Of a DNA stretch of 28,157 nt, positions 6,086 to 13,839 are shown piece by piece (position 1 is the stretch's first letter; the number at the start of each line of letters is the position of its first letter). The notes beneath the pieces were generated by a model. That model was not told the DNA's origin. It did not search any database and saw only the letters and a program-made list of their open reading frames with translations. The position numbers and the translations under genes were made by a program. The DNA comes from a virus, in IMG/VR virus record IMGVR_UViG_3300025133_000482, positions 1 through 28,157 of that record; one strand, 5' to 3'.

Positions 6086-6348
6086 TTCCTTTTACCCGGT
6101 GGCCTAGACTTCCTACCTCCCGCCGCTTTTCCTGCCCTATTCCCTACTTTGCCTCCACGACTCCGATTGGTGGAACGATCCTCTGCCTTGAAACCCCCTC
6201 CTTTCTGCCGTGATGCGTCCCGTTTGTCCCCCTTTTTAAGGCCGAGGGCTTTCCGAGCTTTGTTGTCTGCTGCTCGTTTCTTTTTAGCCTTTGCTGTGGC
6301 GTTGTACTTCTTCTGGTACGCCGCCTTAGCTTCTTTAGTAGTAGCCAT
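6082..6348 (-). CDS. Small very basic protein resembling degenerate phage HNH proteins
   Basis: The 88-residue product begins MATTKEAKAAYQKKYNATAK and is about one third Lys/Arg. The start, the KALGLKKGDKRD segment and the RSTNRSRGGK block recall small phage proteins annotated as HNH endonucleases, in which the middle carries DxxHxDGNPxNN. Here the corresponding stretch (DASRQKGGGFKAEDRS) lacks both His and the Asn pair, so nuclease activity is unlikely. A nucleic-acid or genome-packaging binding role is plausible from charge. The start overlaps the stop of the large structural gene upstream by one base, so it is made late with virion proteins. Confidence 0.6.
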   Translation of the reverse strand: MATTKEAKAAYQKKYNATAKAKKKRAADNKARKALGLKKGDKRDASRQKGGGFKAEDRSTNRSRGGKVGNRAGKAAGGRKSRPPGKRK

Positions 6349-9161
6349 TAGTCTTCAGCCTCTTCTGCTTTCTTGAACATCATTTTGATTGGGTCGCCTA
6401 TAGCTGGCATACGGTATATCATTGGCTCGAAGTCACCTACAAGACCTTGAGCTACCGCTGCACCATACCCACCGGGAGGTAGGAAGGATGCCATCAGGAA
6501 CTCTACAGGGTTATCCATAAACATAGTCCTAGAGAAGTCATCTCCTAGTCTGTTCAGTGTCATGGCTGCTGCTACCTGATCTACTGTACCCATGAATACA
6601 TCTTGTATTTCAAAGTCATCACCTTTGAAGGCTGCATTACGTAGTTCATTGATCATACCATAGCCTAACCCTGCATACAGGACATACTTAGCGGCATAGG
6701 CTGCTGCTTCCTTCGGCCTACCCTCCATAGCTGCTTCCAGTACGTTCTTGCGGAGAAGGGCTTGTTGCTTGATAGCAAAACCTGTCATAGCATAAGCAGG
6801 GCGTAGTAGCTCATGCTTCACGTACCCCATAGGCCTACCAGCAATAGAGATCAACTGCTGCTCACCTAACCGAGCAAATGCCAGATCCTCTACTAGCGCC
6901 CTAATAGGCTCAGGGAATTCCTTAACAGGCTTACCAGAGGCTAGCCAAGGTTGTATCATATCTAGTTCACGATCATCAAACAACTGGGTGAACTTCTGTT
7001 TAAGCGTACCGTCACGGGCAGAGTCACGGGCTAGGTTAACAGCGCCACGGAGTACTCCACCTTTGCCTACCTCGTCCATATTACGGAAACCAGATACTAA
7101 CATGGCACCATCAGAAAACTTCTTAGAGCCAGCACTGAACTTATCTAATAAGCTAGGGTTGGACAGGAACATATCATGGTTCTGAATGAACTCGCCAGTG
7201 TTCTGATTACCAAGGAAGCCACGGACTGTCTTACCGAACTCACCCTCCATGGAATCGAATACCCCCTTCATAGTAGGGAGAGCACCGTTGTTCACCATGG
7301 ACACTGGTAAGTCATGCAGGTTCAATACAGCGGTTTTAAACTGAGCTAATGTCCCGGCATAGGCTAGGTTCATAAAAGCCCGTACAGGAGCAGGAGGAGC
7401 CCTCTTAGCCCCCATATAAGCCTCATGCATGGCACTAGCGGCAGCGTGTGCTCTAGCTTCATCGAAGCCATCACTAAGGAGTCTACGTTCCATCTCTTTG
7501 AAGAACTGAGAACTACCTCCATGCATGGCTAGAGAGGGACGTAGCCCGAACCGTTCACCTATCTGGAGTAGCTGCTCTTGGTCTGATACGTACTTGCTGT
7601 GGCTAAGGAGCGGGTTCTCGTAAGCGTCAAGAGTTTCCTGATCCATGTCCTTAGTGAGCTTACGTGAGCGGGTACGTAGAGCGGGTTCTTTCTGGCTACC
7701 TGCCCTGAACGAACTACCCCCGGTCATTACTTCATCTTCACGCCCTACACGATGAGTAGTGTGTATGAAGTTCTCATCCCATCCTTCTACAGGAGTCCAT
7801 GTTTTGTCTTTCTTCTCTTGAGATTGGAACAGCCTCTTCATGGCAGCTTCGTTGCGCTGCTTGGAGTAGCCCCACCAGTTATCAAACGCTTTCCGGTCTG
7901 CCTCTGGGAGCATCTTCCTGAACTTATCAAGGTTCTCAGGACTGTGCCACATGTCCAGCAGTAACCGTTTAGCTGCCTCGTTGTTGTTGACGAACTCCAC
8001 AGCTCCCTTCATAGGGTTCATGTAGTTGTCAGTGTAGTTGGCGTTAACTCTGACAGTACGCTCAACTGCTCTCTCCCAGTAAGCTGCTACCTTAGGGTCT
8101 ATGAGTGAGCGTATGTTCTCAGAAATAGGTAGGAAGTTCCTACGATACCAGTGATTCAGGCTGTTCTTGCTCTTTAACTTAGAAGCGCCGGGAGTCTTGA
8201 GTACCTTGTCTGCCTTGGCTAGCTCAGCTACATCTTCAGTGAAACGTAACCCTCCTTTCTTCCTGACTACTCTTAATATCTGTTCAGCTAAGGCATCACG
8301 TTGGTTATCGGGTACTAGCTCAGTAAAGTGTTGTACGGTCTTGCCGATAGTAACAGGAGATATACCAATAACAGGAGGTGTATCTAAGGTGTGTTCTGCG
8401 TAATCCTCTATACTGCCTCTGCCTAGCTCACGGAGTCGGGTAGCTTCTACGTCTTCGGCAGCTTCCATCAGGTGACGATTACCTTTGATATGCTCACGCT
8501 CTGCCCAATCAAATACCATCTTAGAGATATCATCATCAGTCGCTGCACCAGAGGCTGCGAAAGCATCAAGGTCTTCAGCAGGACGTAACCCTGCACGTAC
8601 ATCAGCTATGGCATCCTCTACAGCTACTATGATACCCCCTTCTCTACCCCCTGATGATAAACTAGGTGTAGTAGGTGCCTCAAAGTGCTGGGCTATCCTT
8701 CCTAACGCACCACCAGCAGCAGCACCTATAGCGCCCTCGACTGGGCCTTCAGAGATAGTACCGTACAAACCACCCTCTATAGCGCCTGCCATAGTTGTGC
8801 TCATACCTCTGTTCTTCAACCCTGTAAAGAAGGCCGCTGAAGTAGGCAAACTACCAAGGATCTCAGCACCCATTGCCATGCCGGGGTACAGAGTCTCTAG
8901 TTTCTTGTCCTTCTGGTCACGCTTCCACTTAGTTATGTCTATGTCTTCGCCATTAAGCTCAGCTTCAACTACAGTACCTAGCAGTTCAGAGAAACCAAAG
9001 GTAGCACCCTTGACAGCTTTACGCTCAAGGGCTTCTACGATATCTTGCTTACCCTCAACCACTTCCGATAAATGTTTATCGAAAGCAGACGAGATAACCT
9101 CAGGACTTTCCTTTTCAACCTCAAGGTTAACGAATTCAGCAAGTGAGTCTTCAAAACTCAA
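6348..9161 (-). CDS. Large internal virion / DNA ejection-type protein, 937 aa
   Basis: The longest product in the window. It has glycine-zipper-like hydrophobic segments at about 94-115 (GMAMGAEILGSLPTSAAFF) and 124-157 (AGAIEGG...GAAAGGALG), then a long mostly helical body with Arg/Glu-rich stretches. Position after the tail nozzle gene and two other glycine-rich or helical proteins matches the internal core proteins of T7-like and other podoviruses, which leave the capsid and help DNA cross the envelope. No lytic transglycosylase motif is obvious. Translation starts at TTG 9161 in a TTGA overlap, with GGGAGG upstream at good spacing. Function is inferred from size, composition and gene order. 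Confidence 0.72.
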   Translation of the reverse strand: MSFEDSLAEFVNLEVEKESPEVISSAFDKHLSEVVEGKQDIVEALERKAVKGATFGFSELLGTVVEAELNGEDIDITKWKRDQKDKKLETLYPGMAMGAEILGSLPTSAAFFTGLKNRGMSTTMAGAIEGGLYGTISEGPVEGAIGAAAGGALGRIAQHFEAPTTPSLSSGGREGGIIVAVEDAIADVRAGLRPAEDLDAFAASGAATDDDISKMVFDWAEREHIKGNRHLMEAAEDVEATRLRELGRGSIEDYAEHTLDTPPVIGISPVTIGKTVQHFTELVPDNQRDALAEQILRVVRKKGGLRFTEDVAELAKADKVLKTPGASKLKSKNSLNHWYRRNFLPISENIRSLIDPKVAAYWERAVERTVRVNANYTDNYMNPMKGAVEFVNNNEAAKRLLLDMWHSPENLDKFRKMLPEADRKAFDNWWGYSKQRNEAAMKRLFQSQEKKDKTWTPVEGWDENFIHTTHRVGREDEVMTGGSSFRAGSQKEPALRTRSRKLTKDMDQETLDAYENPLLSHSKYVSDQEQLLQIGERFGLRPSLAMHGGSSQFFKEMERRLLSDGFDEARAHAAASAMHEAYMGAKRAPPAPVRAFMNLAYAGTLAQFKTAVLNLHDLPVSMVNNGALPTMKGVFDSMEGEFGKTVRGFLGNQNTGEFIQNHDMFLSNPSLLDKFSAGSKKFSDGAMLVSGFRNMDEVGKGGVLRGAVNLARDSARDGTLKQKFTQLFDDRELDMIQPWLASGKPVKEFPEPIRALVEDLAFARLGEQQLISIAGRPMGYVKHELLRPAYAMTGFAIKQQALLRKNVLEAAMEGRPKEAAAYAAKYVLYAGLGYGMINELRNAAFKGDDFEIQDVFMGTVDQVAAAMTLNRLGDDFSRTMFMDNPVEFLMASFLPPGGYGAAVAQGLVGDFEPMIYRMPAIGDPIKMMFKKAEEAED

Positions 9162-10477
9162 TTAATATTACCTCCCTTAATAGCCTTGGAAGCAAGGCGC
9201 TCTTGAACTATGTTATCTACGCGCTGGCGCACCACATCTTCTGGAACATCTGGATTCTCTGCTGCGTACTCTCTGTACAGTGCAGACATAGTTTCTTGAT
9301 CCTTAAACACAGCATTCGCCTTCTCTGTATCATAGGACTCAGCGAAGTTATTAACTAACGTCTTGGCTAGTTCACGGCTTGATATCTCAGGGTTAGCCTC
9401 TACTATAGCCCTAGCTTCTATCCATAAAGGACTATCCTCTCTATCCTCTATATCTACGCTGGACATGGCTTCAAGCACATCTTCTCCCATACCCCAGTTA
9501 GTAGCAGAGTGCTTAAGAGTCTCCTCTACTCTACGGTTGGCACTGGCTTTACCAAGAGCTTCCTCGTTCTCACGCTTACGGTCTGTTCTGTAGTCGTGGT
9601 CTGCCTTCCATGCAGTACTGATCATTTTACGATAAGCAGATACAGTGCCTTCAGGTGCTCCGTTCTCTATCTTCTTTATGGCATCCTGTACTACAGGATT
9701 GTCACTGTTCTTAGCCCATTTCTTTACGTCATCTGCCAGAGGTATGTTCTTAGCGTTAATCTCTGATTCTTTCTCCAAGTTCTCGTTATAACTCGTTATA
9801 GCCGCCTGAACATCTACCCTGTACTCGTCAGGCACCTTAGAAATATCAAGACCTCCGACAACACCAGCAGTCAGTGTATCTACCTTTTGATTATGCTCAT
9901 TGATCCTCTGCTTGTCTTCAGCAGACTTAACCTCTAGCTTACGTTTTATAGTCTCATCAGCGGCCTTATCAGTAGCGTCAGTGATCTTGGTCATAGCCTC
10001 TGATACACCGTCAACAGCCATAAGTTCTTCTCTTCGGGCTTTGAGTACCTCTACAGCACGGGGGTCTACAGTACCTGCTAGTGCTTTATTGATATCCAGA
10101 ACCCCTTTCAGAGCACCCTTGGTACGTACTTCGGCTACCTTGCCTTGCATAGCTGCTGCACTGGTAACGCCTTCCATCTTACCTGTCTTGATGGCAGCAG
10201 CCTGCATATTTTTAGCTGCTTGACCTAGTAACCTTGCATCGTCACCATTGATAGCTCTTTGGGCCTGCATCATAGGCGCAGACAACAGACGAGCATTCTC
10301 TTGGTTCGTAGCAAGAGTCTCTGCCTTCAGTCTTTCCTTTTCCCTTCTGTCTCGTTCTTCCTTCTGCATCTCAAGCATAGGGTTGAACATGTTGCCACCT
10401 ATATTGGAGCCAGTTGTACCCATGGCGTTAGCCATTTGACTGAGCATACCGCCCAGATTAATTGCTGATCCTGCCAT
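9158..10477 (-). CDS. Helical internal virion-type protein, 439 aa
   Basis: The product begins with a short glycine/methionine-rich segment (residues 1-33, ending FNPM) and then is almost entirely charged helix, including MQKEERDRREKERLKAET and many Ala/Glu/Lys heptads. No enzymatic motif is seen. It stands between two other proteins of internal-virion type and shares 4-base overlap with the 937-residue gene. This is the arrangement of the two or three ejection proteins of short-tailed phages. It could also be an assembly factor for the internal core. Codon pattern and strand agree with its neighbours. Confidence 0.65.
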   Translation of the reverse strand: MAGSAINLGGMLSQMANAMGTTGSNIGGNMFNPMLEMQKEERDRREKERLKAETLATNQENARLLSAPMMQAQRAINGDDARLLGQAAKNMQAAAIKTGKMEGVTSAAAMQGKVAEVRTKGALKGVLDINKALAGTVDPRAVEVLKARREELMAVDGVSEAMTKITDATDKAADETIKRKLEVKSAEDKQRINEHNQKVDTLTAGVVGGLDISKVPDEYRVDVQAAITSYNENLEKESEINAKNIPLADDVKKWAKNSDNPVVQDAIKKIENGAPEGTVSAYRKMISTAWKADHDYRTDRKRENEEALGKASANRRVEETLKHSATNWGMGEDVLEAMSSVDIEDREDSPLWIEARAIVEANPEISSRELAKTLVNNFAESYDTEKANAVFKDQETMSALYREYAAENPDVPEDVVRQRVDNIVQERLASKAIKGGNIN

Positions 10478-10487
10478 TACTTACCCC

Positions 10488-11513
10488 TTAAGTATTAAAT
10501 ATATCCTTGAGTTTGTTAGTGACCCACTGACCTGCACCTGCATCATCCATCATCCCTCCCAACCCTGCGAGAGGGGTAGTCATAGCTCCGAACATATTAC
10601 CGTACAGTTCTGAGGCTGCCTTCTGAGAGTTAAGGTCGATCTGAGCACCGCCAAGATCAAGCTGACTACCAAGGTTAGCGCCTGTGAGCTGGCCAGTCTG
10701 GGCCATATCAGCGTTAGTAGCACCCATTTGCATGGCTTGCAGTTGGTTCTGCATAGGCATGAAGCTAGCCTGATAGCCTTGTAAGCCTTGACCTGCTTGC
10801 ATGTTACCAAGCTGACCCATCTGGCTACCTAGGCTGCCTTGCAGACCTGAGTACCCTTGTGCCAAATTACCGTACTGGCTAGCCAGAGCACCTTGGTTCA
10901 TCATCTCCTGCTGAGACTGGTTCATAGCCCCTAGCATGGCTGAGTTACGTGCTTCTGCCTCTGCCCTAGACTGAGCAAACTGCTCGCCTGAGCCTCCGTA
11001 CTGGCTTCCTGAGATACCCCCACGACCTTGAGCAAACGCTCTGGACTCCATACCAGCCCTAGCTCTGTCCATACCGGGCTGCTGTGCTGCCATCATACGG
11101 GAGTATATCTCTTGTTCTCTAGCTGCGTTATCCTGCATGCTCCTACCCATCATGCCCTCAGAGGCTCCCAGAGCGGTCTGCTGAGCATCTGGCAGTCCTG
11201 CCATACCTCCGCCCATCATATTAGAAGCGTTAGCCATGGTGCCTTGGCCTGTCTGGTAGTCAGGTCTACCCCAGTCACCACCTCCTACTCCAAGGTTGAT
11301 ACTCCCATCAGCAGCTACAGTGCTATCAGCTAGCCCTGTCTTGACTCCGTACCCAGTGAATGCAGATTCCGCTCTAGCCTGATCTGCCATAGCCTGTAGC
11401 TGATCATTCATGTCAGCGCCAGATTTAGTTATGTCGCTAGCCATGCTTACGCCTGCTCCAGCGGTTAAAGCTCCCGGTAAGAGGCTTTCAAAGAGTCCCG
11501 GTTTATCTGCCAT
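10488..11513 (-). CDS. Gly/Gln/Met/Ala-rich internal virion-type protein, 341 aa
   Basis: The composition is striking: long runs of Gln, Met, Gly, Ala and Ser with repeated M-Q-x-Q and G-x-L-G units (for example GSQMGQLGNMQAGQGLQGYQ), a hydrophobic N terminus (LLPGALTAGAGVSMASD) and few aromatics. A FTGYGVKTG block near residue 51 precedes the repeats. Such low-complexity helical proteins are typical of podovirus ejection proteins located after the tail nozzle gene. The ATG overlaps the nozzle gene's last base. No homolog is claimed by name. Confidence 0.65.
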   Translation of the reverse strand: MADKPGLFESLLPGALTAGAGVSMASDITKSGADMNDQLQAMADQARAESAFTGYGVKTGLADSTVAADGSINLGVGGGDWGRPDYQTGQGTMANASNMMGGGMAGLPDAQQTALGASEGMMGRSMQDNAAREQEIYSRMMAAQQPGMDRARAGMESRAFAQGRGGISGSQYGGSGEQFAQSRAEAEARNSAMLGAMNQSQQEMMNQGALASQYGNLAQGYSGLQGSLGSQMGQLGNMQAGQGLQGYQASFMPMQNQLQAMQMGATNADMAQTGQLTGANLGSQLDLGGAQIDLNSQKAASELYGNMFGAMTTPLAGLGGMMDDAGAGQWVTNKLKDIFNT

Positions 11514-13189
11514 TATATTATCCTTCCTATGAGGGTTTGTACATCAATTTCTTGGAGCGAAACACCGTTGCCGTTAATAGTGACTTCCAGTCCTATCTTT
11601 ACAGACTCTCCTGATCCAGAGGTGTTAACTCTATAACGTTTTATAAATAAATCTGATTCGCCGTATAAGCCTACATTGTACTCAGCTTCCCCCCAGTACG
11701 ATGCAGGGTTAGCTAGTAGGGTCAAGTGCTTAGACTTAAACGTACTAACAGTGTTATAACCCCACTTAGCAAAAGCATCACCTGTCAGTAAAGAGGAGAT
11801 GATAGTGTAGTCTATCTGTTTAATGAACTTAGTCTTGGTAGGCTCACCGAAGTTAAGCTGGTTGCTGTAATACTTGAAGATGTAGTCGTCCCCTGTAGCC
11901 CCAGAATACCCGTTGTACTTGATTATTCCTAAGTCGTTCTTCCCAGTGAACAATAGTACAGGGACAGTAGCACCTTCCACAAAAGCCATATCTCTGTAGT
12001 AGCAATCAGTCCAGCGAGTAATTTTAGCCAACCCACCTGTTAGGTAACTCTTCATGTCCAGACAGTACGCCAGTTCCTGCTCTGTGAACAGTGCTATAAC
12101 AAAAGACTGAGAGGCATCGTACACGATCTTAATACTGGCGTTATCTATAGTCTGGGCTATCAACCGAGTGATATCGCCTCTTACTTTGTTAGTGAGGTTA
12201 CCCATAGGGCTAGAGCGTTCTTGTATTGTTCTACCCAGTGAACGAACCCCACTATCGTCAACAAAGATAACGTCACTACCAATATTAACAATCGCATCAC
12301 GAGAGACGCACCCAACATTGGAAATCGTATCTTCAAGAGTAAATCCAGAAGCAGGATCAGCAGGATCACCGTAACCACTATTATACACCAGTATATTCTG
12401 TCTGCCAAATACGATCAGACGGTTGTTGTGTGCAGCTAGACCTATGATCTCGTCCCTGCCGTTAGGCCAGCTCTCTAGTACGTTGATCTTACCTGCTGTA
12501 CTGAGTGGGTCGAGTCCGTCTACAGTGTAGTTACTGGCACCTACGAGGAGGTCTGAGTAATAGATTACATTCTGTTCTGAGTTGTGACCTACTCCCCATA
12601 TACGACCATAAGCAGCAAGACCTGTGTTGAACTCAGGCGGAACCTGCGCTCCTGCTGGTATGTTCTGGATACCGTAGTACCCTGCCTCAGCACTGATCAA
12701 AGTAATAGCAGTCCCGTCCCAGATCATTACCTCATTACCTTCAGCCAGTATGTAGTACCTGTCATCAGTAGGGACTATCTGGCAGGTCTGTAAGGCTGAG
12801 TCATCTGACATAGCAGGATAGGAGATACTTGTAAGTGTACCTCCGTCCCTCTTGAAGATGTAGTAATCTTGGTCTACGTAGACACCCCCTGCATCATACC
12901 CTACGTTCCTACCTGTACAGATTATACTAGGTGATCCATTGATATTACCATTCTCGATAACATCTAGTTCTAAGACATGAGTTGTAGCACCGGGAATGGT
13001 AGCTAAAGTGGGGAAGTTAGTAGTGTCGTTATCGAATGCCTTTCTAGCGCCTATTCGACCATACTGATCTATCACTGCATTGTCAGCTACGGCAGCAAAA
13101 GAATAGTCTTGGGTTATAGGAGAGTCTTCAGTATTAAGGCCATTAAAGCCTACTGAGTCGATACTTACATTAACTTGTTGTTGAGCCAT
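11513..13189 (-). CDS. Tail nozzle / stabilisation-type protein, 558 aa
   Basis: The N terminus reads VNVSIDSVGFNGLNTEDSP with ADNAVIDQYGRIGARKAF at about 36-53. This opening is typical of podovirus tail proteins that play the part of P22 gp10 or T7 gp12 (tail tubular protein B). The rest is beta-rich with repeated short strands and Gly/Asp turns, as in a beta-propeller-like nozzle (YGRIWGVGHNSE, GLAAHNNRLIVFGRQN, VSRDAIVNIGSDVIFVDDSG). It likely closes the channel and connects the adaptor ring to the tail tip. It lies immediately downstream of the adaptor gene with a one-base overlap, the usual order. Exact family assignment needs profile comparison. Confidence 0.75.
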   Translation of the reverse strand: MAQQQVNVSIDSVGFNGLNTEDSPITQDYSFAAVADNAVIDQYGRIGARKAFDNDTTNFPTLATIPGATTHVLELDVIENGNINGSPSIICTGRNVGYDAGGVYVDQDYYIFKRDGGTLTSISYPAMSDDSALQTCQIVPTDDRYYILAEGNEVMIWDGTAITLISAEAGYYGIQNIPAGAQVPPEFNTGLAAYGRIWGVGHNSEQNVIYYSDLLVGASNYTVDGLDPLSTAGKINVLESWPNGRDEIIGLAAHNNRLIVFGRQNILVYNSGYGDPADPASGFTLEDTISNVGCVSRDAIVNIGSDVIFVDDSGVRSLGRTIQERSSPMGNLTNKVRGDITRLIAQTIDNASIKIVYDASQSFVIALFTEQELAYCLDMKSYLTGGLAKITRWTDCYYRDMAFVEGATVPVLLFTGKNDLGIIKYNGYSGATGDDYIFKYYSNQLNFGEPTKTKFIKQIDYTIISSLLTGDAFAKWGYNTVSTFKSKHLTLLANPASYWGEAEYNVGLYGESDLFIKRYRVNTSGSGESVKIGLEVTINGNGVSLQEIDVQTLIGRII

Positions 13190-13839
13190 TAGACTTCATA
13201 CCAGACGTTCTCAAGAGGACTAAGGGCAGAGTCTAGAGCTACTGCATCCTCAAGGTATTTCTTAGCTACACCAAATATCTCCAGTGCAGTCTGACCACCT
13301 ACCTCGCCACGCTCACGAGCAGCCATAGCTAAGGCTTCGTAGACCACAGGAAGGTGAGGCACTAGGAGTACATCATCGTCACCGGACAGGGCTACTTGGT
13401 TCTGGAACCCCTCTACTGTTAACTGACCTGCAACAGAAGGAGTAGGCCAGAGTTCTATCTGGATCTCCCTTGAAGCGTTAGTCCCGTTGATAGCGTACAG
13501 CAAAGGGAATGCCTCTGCTACTCCACCTTGGTGTTTACGTTTAAGGTCACGAGGGGAGGATTGATTCAGGAAGTACCCTTGGTTATCCTCTGTAACGTAG
13601 TCCAGCCGAACATAAGTATCTGAGCCTGTAAGAGCATACGTCTTTGTACTCTGGACTGTAGGAATAACCCATTCAGTACGTAGTACGTTCCAGTTCCAAG
13701 CATTCTCTACTTTAGTCTTTGCGTCATTAACGAGAGCAATCACCATCTTAGCCGATTCGTCATCTTGGGACACTACAGTAGTGATAGCATCCTGACGTAA
13801 TCGAGCTAACACCTCGTTAACTATTTCTAAATATGTCAC
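13189..13839 (-). CDS. Head-tail adaptor protein, 216 aa
   Basis: The product starts MTYLEIVNEVLARLRQD, followed by LVNDAKTKVENAWNWNVLRTEW (about 37-58), a four-helix opening shared by phage adaptor proteins equivalent to P22 gp4 or T7 gp11. A beta domain follows (KTYALTGSDTYVRLDYV) and a C-terminal helix pair (VVYEALAMAARERGE). It should form the ring below the portal. The start is GTG 13839, within a GTGA overlap with the previous gene's stop. It is followed directly by the nozzle-type gene. Confidence 0.8.
   Translation of the reverse strand: MTYLEIVNEVLARLRQDAITTVVSQDDESAKMVIALVNDAKTKVENAWNWNVLRTEWVIPTVQSTKTYALTGSDTYVRLDYVTEDNQGYFLNQSSPRDLKRKHQGGVAEAFPLLYAINGTNASREIQIELWPTPSVAGQLTVEGFQNQVALSGDDDVLLVPHLPVVYEALAMAARERGEVGGQTALEIFGVAKKYLEDAVALDSALSPLENVWYEV

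Noticed and set aside
8485-9165. 226-codon plus-strand ORF
   Set aside because: It is antisense to the 937-aa virion gene. The Ser/Pro/Ala-rich translation is what a mirrored codon pattern produces.
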